Shown: positions 23,763 to 36,919 of the stretch, one piece after another
Numbering within the stretch: position 1 is the first letter of the stretch
Layout of the letters: every line of letters begins with the position of its first letter
Assembly: GCA_963969395.1 (NCBI GenBank)
Contig: OZ017797.1
Coordinates: 25,916,001-25,980,000 of the forward strand
DNA: 64,000 bases
Source: Pseudoscleropodium purum
Lineage: Eukaryota > Streptophyta > Bryopsida > Hypnales > Brachytheciaceae
Reading direction: 5' to 3'
The notes under the pieces: model-generated
The model's input: only the letters and a program-made list of their open reading frames with translations
Database searches by the model: none
Told to the model about the DNA's origin: nothing
Made by a program: the position numbers and the translations under genes

Positions 23763-24240
23763 GGTTTCGCCTGAATAGAACAAAAATACAATGGTAAAGT
23801 TTCTGAAAAGAACCCCCACGAATGGACTGTCGGTTGATATAAGGAAGAGGATATAAAGAATGCAAAGGACCTGATCCCGTCTCCAATATTCACCCCTTAC
23901 TCATTAATTGATACACTTAAAAGGTTTCGCCTGAAAAGAAGAAGACCACAATGGTTCTGTCTTAACCCTGACAGAATGAGACCTATCACCAAGATAGTGA
24001 GCCAACAATGATCTGATTTTCAAACCATCAGGTGCATTCTTTGTTTCTACAGTAATCTTGACAGTCATCCATCGGCCACTCTTCGGACTTTCGAGCTTTA
24101 AGTTCCTGAAAAGAACCCTCATGGGTGGACAGGCGCCTGAAATGAGGAAGAGAGGATACAAAGGATACAAACGACCTGATCCCGCCTCCAACATTAACCC
24201 GTGTGACCAACAGCAGCTCATCTATTGATACACTTAATAG
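23763..24240. repeat. Duplicated leader/promoter segment upstream of TPMT
   Basis: Segments at about 23800-23930 and 24105-24245 align in direct orientation. Both have CTGAAAAGAACCC, GAGGATA.AAAG, GACCTGATCCCG and TTGATACACTTAA. A shorter block, AAGGTTTCGCCTGAA, also occurs twice (about 23761 and 23921). The offset of about 300 bp suggests a local tandem duplication of the upstream part of the methyltransferase gene. Confidence 0.75.
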
Positions 24241-24426
24241 GCCTTCAATGAGCAAGTTGGGCGTAGGCGTGGAAACATAACTTGGCTAAATGTCTATGGC
24301 CACTGATTTTCTAATAGAAATGGGGTTGTCTACGGTCCCTTCAACATTGGTTTGCAACTTTCCACCTTGAATCATTGCGTAAGAGATCAACATGCATTGA
24401 GTGGAATTATTCGAGCTCAAGAGAGA

Positions 24427-25092
24427 TTAGCTCTCGTGCTCAAAGCCATATCTCCATCGCTCTATAGCGATCTCCCAATGAAAGCCCATTCCTCCTCTAA
24501 AGATATCCTCTACCCTATAACCTGAAAGAACAAAATTTTCGTGCAAGACTGCATAGAATCCCCTATCAAACAATGATGAAGAGTTGATCATCCAGACATC
24601 CTTCTCACTCATCAATCCCAAGTGGAAATCAGTCTGAAGATGAAGACACGACGAAGACCAGAAGAAATGAAAAAAAAAAAGAGACAATTCGAAGGAAACT
24701 ACAAAGTAACGAAATACTAACCGGATAGAAGAGGGTTGGATTTTGTAAAGCTCTACTCCTTGTAACAAAGCGAAATGCTAATGTCCTCGCACAAGCTAAC
24801 GCCCTGAAAGACACAACAACATTAATCAGCTCCCATGTGCATGAAATTATGTCATTGAAAATCCAACATACGACTAGCATATGAAGCCCTTGCCCACAGC
24901 AGAGAATACAAAGCCATGGCTCATGATCGAACTGAACTGGTGAAGTGCACTTCAAAGGGGTGCACATTCAATTCTCTCAAGAAATAAATAATAAATCCCT
25001 AAAGAAATTTACCTTGGAATGGAATGAGGCTGCTGCCTCACTTGCGCCGGATTTGCACACACGACGTGCTGCAGCACAAAATTCTTGATCAT
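24427..25092 (-). CDS. Possible three-exon gene, unknown 122-residue protein
   Basis: Not recognised. Three minus-strand exons can be joined in one frame: 25092-25013 (starts MIKNFVLQHVV, donor CCAAG/GTAAAT), 24803-24722 (acceptor TTTCAG, donor CCG/GTTAGT) and 24633-24427 (acceptor CTTCAG). This gives 122 residues. The N-terminal half is rich in Arg and hydroxyl residues with almost no acidic residues, which would fit an organelle-targeting peptide. The C-terminal half contains LMSEKDVWMINSSS and FRGGMGFHWEIAIERW. A further donor-like GTGAGTAAG near 25350 may mark a leader intron. The matching phases and splice sites support a transcript, but the reading could still be a chance fit in a non-coding RNA. 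Confidence 0.35.
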
Positions 25093-25599
25093 GTCAAACC
25101 AAGAAGTCACTCCAGCAGCACGAATTCTCGCTTCTACTGACACGGACACGCAACTGCACCACAATTGCACTTCAGTAGCTACCGCAAACCCTAATCCTAA
25201 ACCTACGTCAGACAGGATGCGAGAATTCACACGGCTCAGGAGATTTCGAAGCCTCTAATCTCTCCCCACAAGCTAAGAGATTCAATTCATGAATACCCAC
25301 CACAGCATGAGAAAGAATTTGGGAATTTGAAATGCAAAGAGCAGCTTACTCACCACTGTCAGTTTGTTTTCAAAATTCTCCCTGAAAGTACACTTATAGT
25401 TTACGAAATCTTGACCACAAACCAACAGCAACTTCGCCGGAAGTGATACGTAGACCTAGATTTCACCTACGACTGCCAGACATTGGTTCCTAAACTCTGG
25501 ACGGTGGGTCCTGACACGAAGCTCCTTTGGAAATTGTGAGAAAATTCTCGCACTTTGTGTTCTGTAATCTTTGCTCTGTGTGACGAAATTTATGAAGAA

Positions 25600-28500
25600 G
25601 CTTCATGTTCTGGCGGTATCCGTGATTGATTCATGGCGTCTCAACTGGGCGAGGAGTCTGAGTAGAGATTTAATCGATGCATTTTCTTGTGATGAATCCA
25701 TACATCTATACCTTAACCCCTAAACCCTAAAGATACAAGCAAAGATACGGAGTGTTCTTCAGAATTTACAATTTGGGAAAAATCATCATAAATTACTACT
25801 TGGAAGAATATTTTGAAATTGATATACATATGAAAGTTGTAGATTTTTAGTTGTAGATTCTATCTGTACAATTAGATTCACCAATTTTATACCTAATATT
25901 TTTTAACATAAATTTTGAAAGGGAAAATATAAAATTCCTTCCACATTCAATTACAAGCAAAACATGATCATTTTTCACCATTTAATGGGAGATGTACCAA
26001 ATTGAAATCCTCATATTAGATTCAACTTCACCCAATGTATTTTTGGAGTTTGCCTTCCCTAGACAGTTTCATCATCTTCAAACCATTTGGACCCTCCTTT
26101 AAGGCTCACCTTATTAGACTTTAGTCGCATAACACAATTGAAGGCAAAGCTAACAGTGTGTCAACACCTTCAATAAGTCAATGATATTTGGTAGAATTTT
26201 GATAGTATTTGAATCCATTTGTTGATTCTTGCCTTTAGAGATGGCAGTCTTGTTGTTTGGAACAAGAACGCCCCTCCTTCTTTTTTCACTTAGTTTGGTT
26301 TTGTCTTTTTTTGTCTATACTCATTTCTCTTTATTATCTAGCTATTTGGCTTGGCATTGGAAAAATTTGAGCCTTGGGAGGGCCATTAAGGTTTGGTTAT
26401 TGGTGTGCCGCAATGCAAATAAAGAAAGAAAATAATAATAATAATAATTTAAATATTTAAAAAATAAAAAATATGAAAATCTAATGCGGTGTTGACATGG
26501 CACAAGTATTGCCACATCAACTACTTTCATTAAACATTAATAAAAAATAAAAAAAACAATTTGAATTCCTCTCTAATTGCAACAGGGGGGATTCTTGGGG
26601 GTTCAAAACTTGCAACCTTCTTGAAGGCTAAAATTTTGTGGTTTTTTTTAATCCAATAGTTCTTTCTATTTGATAAAAAAATAATAATAATAATAATTTA
26701 AAAAAAAAAACTTTATCAATTTTTGAATAAAAATTGTTGGAATGGATTTGAAATGAAGTTCTCTTGATATGGTGGATTTTTGAAATTTTTTGTGTTTTTA
26801 AAATCTATAACTTCATTTTTGCAAGTCCAATTTTGAACTAGAGTCAATGCAATTTTGGCTTTGTCAACTACTTAACATACTTCCACATTTGTAATTTTTT
26901 TTTTTAAAAATGTACTTTAGTAAAACCAAATCCAATCATTAAATAGGACAACTTGATAAAGTATTTCCACAAATTAGGATGACTTTCATCCAAGCAATAA
27001 TGAGAAAGAAAACAAGAATATGAATTTTTTGTTGTCTATAAATTGGAAGTTGAAGAGCTAAAGGATTAACAAGGCTATTTGTAAGTTTGTTTGTTATAGT
27101 GAAATCTCCAAGACTATCAACCACATGGTTACATTCTTGGTAGTATTGGAAGCTCTCTATATGGAGGGGGCATGGATTTTGTTTTGGGGTGTTGAAACCT
27201 ACAATGTGAAAGATATTGAATTTCAAATTTTTGACAAATTAGAAAATTAGAAAATTAATTTAAACTTGATTTTTATTATAGCAAAATCACAAGATACACT
27301 AGTGTCTATAGATACCTTGTCCTTTAAGCGTCCAAGCCATGATTCTTGAAATCCACTAATTTTAGACCATTGTCTAAAAAAATTGGCATTGCCACTACAA
27401 AAATAGGATTTCGAATGTTTTACCATTGAATTTCACAAAGGAGTGGAGTTTGGAGGTGTAGTGAGATTTTAGCAAGGATTGACCATCTAAATTACAAAGG
27501 AGCGGGGTGCTTAGAGGTTAAATTAAGTTGTTTTATTTTGTTTTGTTTGTTTATTTGTTTGATAAGTTTAGATCTAATAAGCCATAAGGCCTCTAGTGAT
27601 ATTTTGGATATTGCTAGAAAACTCTTTACAAGAAGGGATGCACGGACTTTATTTCGTGGCATTTGGACCTATTGTATAAAAGTTATTGAATTTTAAACTT
27701 TTTATGAATGAGAAAATTGAATTATAATGTCTTTTATTTTAGAAAAATCATAACTTTCAAATCGCATGTCTGAATGCCATGAAAGAAGGCCCTTGCACTC
27801 CTCTGTTTATAGAGGGTTTTTTATCCCATTAGAAGATTTTCCAAGCTTCTAGAAGACAATAAGTTCCTAGACTGTCAAGAATATGGGAACGTCATGGGAA
27901 CATTACCACGTCAGCAATCTAACATGGCCAAAGTTTGGCCACATCAAATAATCTTAATGAATTAATTTTAAATAATGATTTATTATATTTAAATATAATA
28001 ATATTCTACACAACTATGGAATAGATTTAAAATGGCCTTTTTGAGACTTGAAAAATCTTTTAATGTAATAACTAGTTTTGTGGCATTTGGACTTACATCG
28101 TAAAAATTATGGATTTTTCTAAATTCAAAATTGAATTAAATTATCTTTTAATTTGAAAAAACTATAATTTACACATCGCATGTTGAAATTAGAAAATTAT
28201 TTTTACTTTTGTTTTAGTCATGGTAATGGCAAGAACCACAATTGTATTTCTTAAAATAGGTTGTTTGCATTATATATTGTTTTGAGGGCCTTGAAGACCA
28301 TTTTGGGCATGTTTCCAATGATGTCCCCTTGGTAATTTAAGAAAGGCCATTGTCAAAATTTTTATTTTTTTCAAAGTTCTTTTTTGAAAATTTGAAAATA
28401 AAAAAATCAGCAAAAAACAATCAAATGACATAGCAGTCTCTTTGTCACGTCACGCAATTGCTGCAAGGTAGTTCCCAATATCTATTAGCCTAAGGGAACA

Positions 28501-31500
28501 CAAGGGAACTCGTAGCCTTCCAAAGGGGCTGAAAAACATCTAATGTTCTATTTTGTTTATTTAATATAGTGAGAATGATCTAAGAACTTGTAAGTCTCAT
28601 AGTTGCATTCTCGATACCATCGGAAGTCTTTCCATAAAGAGGGGTGATTGGACTTTGTTTCATGGCGTTTGGACCAATTAAATGTCCAATTGACTTTTTT
28701 TTAAGGCAATTAAATGCCCAATTTCCTCAAAAAAAATGGGCAACTTCAAACTATAAAAAAGGGGGGTAAATGTGTTAAAAAATGCCAAACTATAATGATG
28801 GCCCTACACACTATTGCCACAATGTTTCTAAAACCTCATTTCATCCATCATGCAGAGCCAACATATACAAAAATTACATATAGTCAAAATTGTATATTCA
28901 AAATTAGCCTCCTTCAATTCCAACCCCAATAATAGTATTTTGCACTGGTGTGTGTACAAAACTTGCAACCTTCCTGTGGCCTAGAATTTTCCTATTGCAT
29001 ATTTAGAATTTCTCAACACTATGTATAGAAGACAACTACAAAAAATTGATTCCTAGATGAGTTGGTTTTGCATTAGTAAGGTTTTTAATCTTAACATGAC
29101 ACTAGATTTTCCCTTTGAAATGTCCATTAGCATTGATTGGGATTCATCCTAACATGTCAAGATTTAAATCATCCAAAAAAAGTTTTTTTGAATTGCATGT
29201 CCATTGATCTAAATGGCATGTTTGTTGACTAGATGGACAAGCCTTGACTCAATGGACATTGCATCCAAATAGTTTTTTTTCTTTAAGATCTTGATAGACA
29301 TTAAATCCAAAACTTTTATTGATAAGCCGTCCATTCAAACGTGACATGACTTTGTAAACCTTGAGTGTTGGAGAACGATACTACTTACATTTACTTTTGA
29401 CATTTGTACTTGGACCAATATTATATATGAAGATCTTTGAATAGTAGAGTCATCTTTACAACACATTTAAAGAGGTATGTTTAATAATAGGATTGTTGAA
29501 AAATGATAGAAAATGTATTTTATGTCTACAAGAAGTTTTTGTTATGTAATTGGGATCACAAATTTAAGCTTTATTTGTCACATTATTCATTCATTGCTCA
29601 CTAAACAAACCTTAAAATTTGTGACAACAATTTCAATATTAATTTGTATAATGATCTCAAACATCAACTACTAGTACAACAATAACAAGAGGATCCCAAT
29701 TGGCATCGAGCACTTGATTTTGGATTGTTTTTTATTGATAAGATTTTAAGAAATAAGTATAATAAATCTTTGGTCAACATACAGGGGATACAACAAATGA
29801 ATCAATAATTCCTTGAAACCTTCATCATCCTAGTCCTTTGATTTTCGAACAATGTGATTGGAATCAAGATTATCTCATATCTATCATCAATGAATGTGTA
29901 TCTAAATTGGATGTAGAACAAACTATCTATTGTTTATCAAGAATTCATAACATTAGTGAATAAACATAGTAGAAAGACAATTTTTCTTGACAAACCAGTT
30001 GAAACAAGAAAAATTTATGTCCATAATATAATTGCAAGCAAAACTTTGAAGTGAAGTGAAGATTGTGACATGTATAGCATCATCTAGTATTGATGTGCTT
30101 TTCTTTGATGGTGGACAAACAACCCATTAAACCTTTATACTTCAATTGAAATTAATGAAGATTCAATATGTATGATTGCTAAAACATCTTCTATGCAAGG
30201 CATCACTAATCATTTGGGAATATGCAACACCATCATTGTCCAAAGGTAGACATGGTTTTTAAACTTGACACCGATGTTGGCTATTTGTATCAAGATGTTC
30301 GTCATTGTTGGTCATAATGGTGTAGGCCTATTTCATACATGTTTTTCCACTATTTGTGGACAAAATCCCTTGTCCACTTGATTGACTTGCTTTGTGCGGA
30401 GGGAAGTTGCCATGTTGCCATTGGTTTTATCCGTCTAATGAATGGTTTCACACATGGAAGTGGACGTCCATTAAAGAGTTCAATTAAAATCATATTTTAT
30501 TTTGAAAAAGCATTAACTTCCACATTGCATGTCCTAATGCCACAAAAAAAATCCTTACACTTTTTTGTGCAAAAGCTTTCTATTCATATTAAGAACTAAT
30601 CCTCCCACACTGCAACAAAGCCTTTGCACTCCTCCCTTGACTCCTTCATACATAAAAGTTATTAAATTTCAAGGTTTTATAAATTAAAAAATTTAGAAAA
30701 TCATCATCATATTTTTTGGTTGCATCAATGGCACATGACATAGTATTAAATATTTATTTAGAGTATATAAATATGCCAATGTCATTCTTACCATATAGCA
30801 TATCTAGAAATCCCTGAGAAGATGGGGGTTCTTGACTTTCATTGTCCTCAGAGGAAAACCTGTAATGCATGATGAAAACCCAAAATAAGAAAAAAAAAAC
30901 CTCGGTATAAGAGAAAATTCTTTGAATAGTACATCAAAAGACAACAACTAAGATGAATTGTTTGCACGCCCCTTTGGAATAAAGTGAAGGACCCTTTGGA
31001 ATGTACTCATTTTTAAAAATTGCTTTTGATTTAATTTATAATATTAAAAGTCAAATGAAGCCTTTGATTAAATTGTTTTGAACTTTATTCTAAGAAGAAA
31101 ACAAAATTCACTATCCATTCAATCAATGTAGGCATAATTTAGACTCTAGTCAACTAGTCCAAACAAAATAGTTTAGTCAAGGCATCTATTGGATCTCAAT
31201 TTCAACAACTACTGGATCTCAAATAATGTAGCTCAGACATTAGTCAATGCTTGAAGCTTATGTGATTAACAAGGAAACTAAATATATCATTTGGTATGGT
31301 AGAAGTATCTATTTTGGACAGGCCCCCTATTGTAGGCTAACCTATTGTAGATAACAACTAGATGCAATGGTCATTGAAAAAGATTCTTGGTTTGTACCTT
31401 CTTGTCTATTTATCTTTCTTCCCTCTTGGCCAAAGGAGAAGTATCAAAGCTAACTATAATAGGTGAGTTTATGAAATTGGAATGAGTTTTGGTGCAAAGT

Positions 31501-34500
31501 CTACTTTTATATTCAATAGAATATTCATTCTTGGAAGAAAATTTTCGTTTTTTTTGGCATTCTTCCCAAAACTTATTTTTGCACACACTAAACTTAGTTC
31601 TCTATGAATTTTCCACATCATCTAGGCTAAAATGCTTAAGTTATCTGAAATAGGTACTTCTACCTTAGTGCATGTCATATCATACTAAACAAATAGTATT
31701 TAGGTAATCAAACAATTGAGGCCCTTGCACGCTTCTTTAGAGTTTAATTTTTTTTGGAAACAAATTGCAAGCATAAATTCTAGACCCACCATCCACAAAT
31801 AGCCTATAAGAAACAAAGAGACCTTAGAACCTAGATCAGACACGCAACGTCTTAAGGTTAGATGTATGGTTTGTTGATCAAATTACAAAAGACAAGCACA
31901 TAGTTATTGATGAAGAATTCATTCCCTCTCTTTCAAGCCTCAAAACAATAAAAAACATAAGATGCAATTCCAATCAATACTCCCACCATAGGTTTGTTCT
32001 TGATGTTAATTGCATAAATTGGAGCAAGCAAATGAGATTCTTTAAACCTAAAATCCTAATTATGTGAGAATTGTAATTAATTCTAAAATTAATACATCTT
32101 ATAGTGATGGCAATCATTAAATTTTTTCTACAATATTTAATTATTATTTTTAATCTTCAAAGGGTTACATTTTCATATTCTTCTATAATTTTATATTATT
32201 GCTAAATTTAATTAGCAAAAGATGGTCTTTTAGTGCAAACAAGTAAATCTCTTTATATGCACATATTACAAAGGTGTAGAAGGAAATTACAAAATTTGAA
32301 TCAAGCAATGTAGAAGGTAGTGTATGAGAGTGCTAAACCAAATTAAACGGAAGAACAAATAACAAAGCCACACTTTTGATAACATTTAGAGTGTTGTATT
32401 GAAGAAACCACAAGCTCAAGGAGATACCATGGTGAAAAATGCGAAGGATGGAGGAGATGTAGAGGGTTTTGTCTTATGGACAAGTTCTTTTTTGATAAAT
32501 TTGGTAGGAATCATGGATGATGTGGAGTTTTAGCCAAGTAGATGTCCTTCATATATGAAACCTCAAGTGGACAAAACTTTAGAATGAACTAATGAAATCG
32601 CTCATAGTTTTGTACAAGTAGTAGACAAACATGAATGAAATGCACGTTAGGATCACATTTGCCAATTTTTTTTGGATAGCTTGTTTGTCAAGTTGGGCGG
32701 CATCTCTATCCAACTTGACAGACAAATTGTCTTCTAAATTTTTTTGTAATCTTTATGGACACAAGGGTTGAATCTTTGTGTTTCAAGAGACATCTTGACA
32801 TCCAAATGTAACATGATGCTAAAAAATCTTGAAGACATTTGACTATACTTTGCGTGCCTTTTTGTGATAATGATAGGGCTTTTGGAGGTATGATTGTAGT
32901 TATTGGAGGTGATTTTGGTCAAATTCTACTAGTTATTCTTAAAGGTTCATGTCCTTGGGTCCATTGAGGAATCATTTGTCAAATAACAACATGAGCTTGG
33001 TGGTTGGCATATATACTCAAAATGTTTATAGCCTTCAAATCTTCTATATGAGCCATAGTTTTGTAGTGGGGTAGTTCATCAAAATAAGGCCTATTTGACT
33101 TGATAGGATGAGCTTGCAATTTTTGATGATATCTCATTGTTTTGAATGGTGGATTTTGTAGCTATAACTTCAAATTCAATCTTAGTTTGTGTAATAGATT
33201 TTAAATTTTTTTCATAGTTTTTAGTTTTGGTCATAGATTTGGCTATTGAGTTATTTTTTTGTTTAGGCTTGTCATTGTTAGATTCAGTTTTTGTTTATTT
33301 AATTTGTAGCTTGGTTCAACATTAGAAGAGAACTGGGGTCTCAACATGCTAAGTTCTTTTGGCTTGGAAATGAATTGTTTGGTATGTATAAATGAGGAAT
33401 TCCATTTCATGGGTCATTGCACATGTTTCCATCAAAGTTATGGCATAGTGGGATGGTGGTGGTATAGGCCGAGCTAGCAACAATGCACTCATGAGATGCT
33501 TACATGGCAGCAACTTAGGAATTGTGTCTTGTACAAATTGAGTCTATATTGTCACTTATTTGTTTCTACTGGTGGCAACACTTCCAAAATCGTGGATCAC
33601 AATTCTCCTCTAATGATTTCTTAATTTGTTATTTGTGTAATGGAGATCTGTTTTAATTCTATTATCGTCATTGCCCACCATTACACATGTGCCACTATTT
33701 TATTCCAAAACAAAAGCAAAGCACCACAATTTCAATATGAAACTCTTTGTTCAATGCCAATATTTGAAACTTTGTTTTCAATACCAATATTTTAGTTCAA
33801 ATTTCCTTGTGTGGTGCCATTATTTCACTTGTGGATAACATAAATGATTTTACACAAGTCCTACATCTTTATTTTTCTGTTGTAGCCAGATTTTCTGACC
33901 CTCAAATAATCAAAAATAGCCATTCCAAAACCATAGATTTTGTAATTTATGCTTCTATGCAGATTCAGCATAAACGGGAAAAAAGAAGAAAAAGGCTGCT
34001 CATGGGTTGTAATCTTCCTGTGACCAGTCAATACAGCGAGACATGAATGCCTCTACACTTGCACTTGAAATCATGTAATTTGAGAGACCTAGGAGGAGGG
34101 TTCCCTTGCTCACTGACCTCTTTACTTTGATGTACTCTACATTCGTCATGTTTTGTTTTCGTGCTGCATTAACATAGTAACGCTCTTCAGTTACATTGTC
34201 CGAATTGGACCAGAATGACAGTCATCTCAACTTCTGTCGTTGAAGTTCTATATCAGTATAAACGAATACTCCCGTCGTCAAAGAATTAGTTTCCTTAGTT
34301 GCAAAGACTAGAAGTCCCTTTAAGTGACCTGAAGATGTTTCAGGTTCTATATGCACCCATCAACTTGTTCTTGGATCTCCTTCGGCTCAAAAGATTGATG
34401 CTAGGTAATGTGCTGTCTGGTTTCCAAACGATCATTATCCAATAGATTACATTGATGAATAAATGTGTATCGTCCACGACACAATCCAACTCTGCATCCA

Positions 34501-35400
34501 ATAAACCTACTCCGACTTCCAACTTTCGTTATAATCTTCAATTTAATTTCTAATACTGGTGGAGATCGAAGCAGAAAAAAACTGGAGAACATCTCATAGC
34601 AAACAGGCTACGGGATCTACATCGATATATAGCACGTCGTCAAATTCAGCAGCTCCGTTACCCAAATTTGCCACCGCCTTTCCCCCTGTAAAAACAAGAG
34701 AACTTAAGGTTACAAAATCAGGAGCACAAATCATGTATGGGAACTGTTCCTATACCCAAATGTCACAGTTCTACAAGACATATAAAATTCGTTCTTTGGA
34801 ATTATGAACCCCAACATGCTCTTATTGGTTTTAACACGTCTCATATTCATCGGACATTGTACCTCTCCATTTTAAAACCATTGCTGAGTCTCTATCCTTG
34901 CGATAGACATAAATTTGTTCTCCTGTGCTAAATACAAAAAGTGGAAATGACTTTGATTATGAATTGCACCAACTATTAAAGCATCTCTGCAAATAGGTCC
35001 AAGCGAAGTCAACAATTTTAAATAATGCGACGCCATGGAACCGAGGGGTTAATCGAGTTGCAGCAAATCGTTCAAAACACTCGACAGATACTACAGGCGG
35101 TCATAAAAGAAGGAAAACAAATTTTACAGTATTGAACCAATAAAACTGAAGTTCAATATAAAATCAATACTGCAACCCACCACCACTCAATAGAGATTCA
35201 AGATGTACCACATTACTTGATCCATTATTGAAATTATAATGATTCAATGAACTAAGGCGTAGCCATATCAAACCTACATCTCTTTGCATATGGATTCCAC
35301 TGTTCATTTCAATATTGTTTTAGACCTTACTTTCTGTCAATATAGCAGTGTAAAATGCCATACTGGACTCAGTACTCAACGGTTCGATAATGTTCAATAC
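25600..35400. other. Gene desert with degenerate repeats
   Basis: Nearly 10 kb without a recognisable gene. It contains AAT microsatellites near 26430 and 26680. A loosely repeated module with a GGCATTTGGAC-like block, followed by an A/T-rich ATTGAATT..ATTTTAG stretch, recurs near 27.2, 27.65, 28.08, 28.67 and 30.5 kb. A small hairpin (GTCAAGTTGG at 32687 with CCAACTTGAC at 32710) is also present. From about 33.8 to 35.4 kb GC is higher, which may be downstream sequence of COR413, but no exon was recognised. Confidence 0.5.
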
Positions 35401-35468
35401 TGAACCCCAAGACTGTCCTCAAGAAGATACAAGATTGGAAATGATGCACGTAAGCGAGGAAAGGGAAC

Positions 35469-35921
35469 TCACGTGGCATGCATGCCGAAGAAGAAGATAC
35501 AGGCGACGGTGGTGAACAAAATTGCGCAGCTGCCTATGAGGCGTTCCCTTCTGAAAGAGTTGAAGAAACCGCCCATGTACGCAAAGTACTGGTAAGCACA
35601 GATGCACGCGACCACTGTGGACGCCGTGGTACCCCCGAGCGTCCCTCGAACATTCACGGCCGAGGCAGGGGCCGCGGCTATGAAGAGGTACGCGGTGAGC
35701 GAGAATTCAAGTGGACCGGGGATATAATAGAAGATTTTCATCGCCAAGCCAATGCAGGCCACCCACAGGCCGTACTCGCCTTTGATCCCGGTGATGAGGT
35801 CGTTCGGCGACTCCAACGCCAAGATGATCACAAAGTACTGCTTCCGCGCCGCAGGCTCGCTCTTCAGGAGCAACACTGTGCACGCCGCCGCTATTCCCCA
35901 TCGCAAAGTCTCTGTCGACAT
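35469..35921 (-). CDS. COR413-family membrane protein
   Basis: A single exon of 150 residues starting MSTETLRWG. Family features are GEYGLW (48-53), IPGPLEF (67-73), APASAVNVRGT (84-94) and a GGFFNSF block (117-123). About five hydrophobic stretches (near 5-20, 50-67, 74-90, 98-115, 126-146) suggest a multi-pass membrane protein. COR413 proteins are plant proteins of the plasma membrane or chloroplast inner envelope, often induced by cold; the IPG.LE and VRGT blocks are closer to the inner-envelope type. No transit peptide precedes the conserved part, so the compartment is open. The stop lies in CACGTGAGT, which could also be a splice donor, so a short extra C-terminal exon is possible. An out-of-frame ATG lies 5 nt upstream. 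Confidence 0.85.
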   Translation of the reverse strand: MSTETLRWGIAAACTVLLLKSEPAARKQYFVIILALESPNDLITGIKGEYGLWVACIGLAMKIFYYIPGPLEFSLTAYLFIAAAPASAVNVRGTLGGTTASTVVACICAYQYFAYMGGFFNSFRRERLIGSCAILFTTVACIFFFGMHAT

Positions 35922-36919
35922 TCCATACAAACTCTAAGTCTCAATCGCTGGTTCACCACGGCCTTCAGCGCATCTGTTTTCAGATTCCATCTCAACTTCT
36001 CGGCTCTTAAAAATTATTGGATAATCTTCGGATACACATGATCTCAACGTCGCCGAATCTTGAAACCCTAAACCCCGTGAAAGTCCGGGCAATTGAGTGA
36101 ATTATTCGCTTCATTCTGAGTCTTGATCATGCTAGAACGGTGCCCTGATGCAATTACGATGAGCAGTGTTGTTGCCAGCATGTGAGTACGAGAGAGAATT
36201 TCGTGAGCCTGCCATTGCTATCCAGCAGATCGCAAACGGTGCAATGAGATTCAAATCGCTCACTCTACTTACAACATCGTGAGAAATTTCCAAAGACTTG
36301 AAAATTGCAGAACCTCATCCAGTCTCAAAGCGATTCACAGCTCCATTTTCACTCCAACTTCACCATCGCCAACCGAGTCCTGCACTCCTCGACATTCACA
36401 ACAACAACATCACACACATCATTCAACATTCAATTATGGATGAATGAAAACGAATGAGAGATGACTTCAGTTAAGATGCCGTTCTTCATCCAATTCTTCA
36501 TGTCGGGAAATCAGTTGGGGGATTCTGGAAACGTCCATGAGCTCACGATGAATCCACTTCTGACTCAGCTTTTCGAAAAGGGTTTCCAAGACCTAAAACC
36601 GAACCTGAACATGTGCCAGGCACGTTCCACCGAGCCTAGTAACAGGATCAAATCATGAAGGCATACCCAGTGGTAAGGTTCGGCAGCTTCGGGAGCTTCC
36701 TCGATCCTGTGCCGAGCCTGAATCTATGTCTTTCCCGTGTTCCTTTTCCGTGTTTCATAAGCGTCGGTGTTTTCCCATCGCAGTTTTGAAGCTCCACCAT
36801 CGTTAAAGCGGGCTTCTCCGACTCGGACTTCGTGTTTTCATTGCTTGTGTAGGCTGAGATACTTTCGCAATTTTGCGTACTTTGGAGCATTTTGCATATT
36901 TGGAGTCTTTTGGGGAAGA
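35922..36919. promoter_or_regulatory. Shared COR413/haemoglobin intergenic promoter region
   Basis: The start codons of COR413 (minus) and the 2-on-2 haemoglobin (plus) are 998 bp apart and diverge. No gene lies between, so both promoters and leaders must be here. A plant telo-box, AAACCCTAA (36063-36071), is present on the COR413 side. Its role as a bidirectional promoter is inferred. Confidence 0.5.

Noticed and set aside
25715..25730. Telomere-like text CCCTAAACCCTAAA
   Set aside because: Only one to two units; a promoter-type telo-box or chance, not a telomeric array.
35478..36041. 187-codon plus-strand open frame
   Set aside because: It is antisense to the COR413 coding frame; low-complexity composition and no recognisable domain.
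36767..36919. Possible N-terminal extension of the haemoglobin
   Set aside because: The frame is open upstream but has no ATG before 36920, and the protein from 36920 matches the family start.
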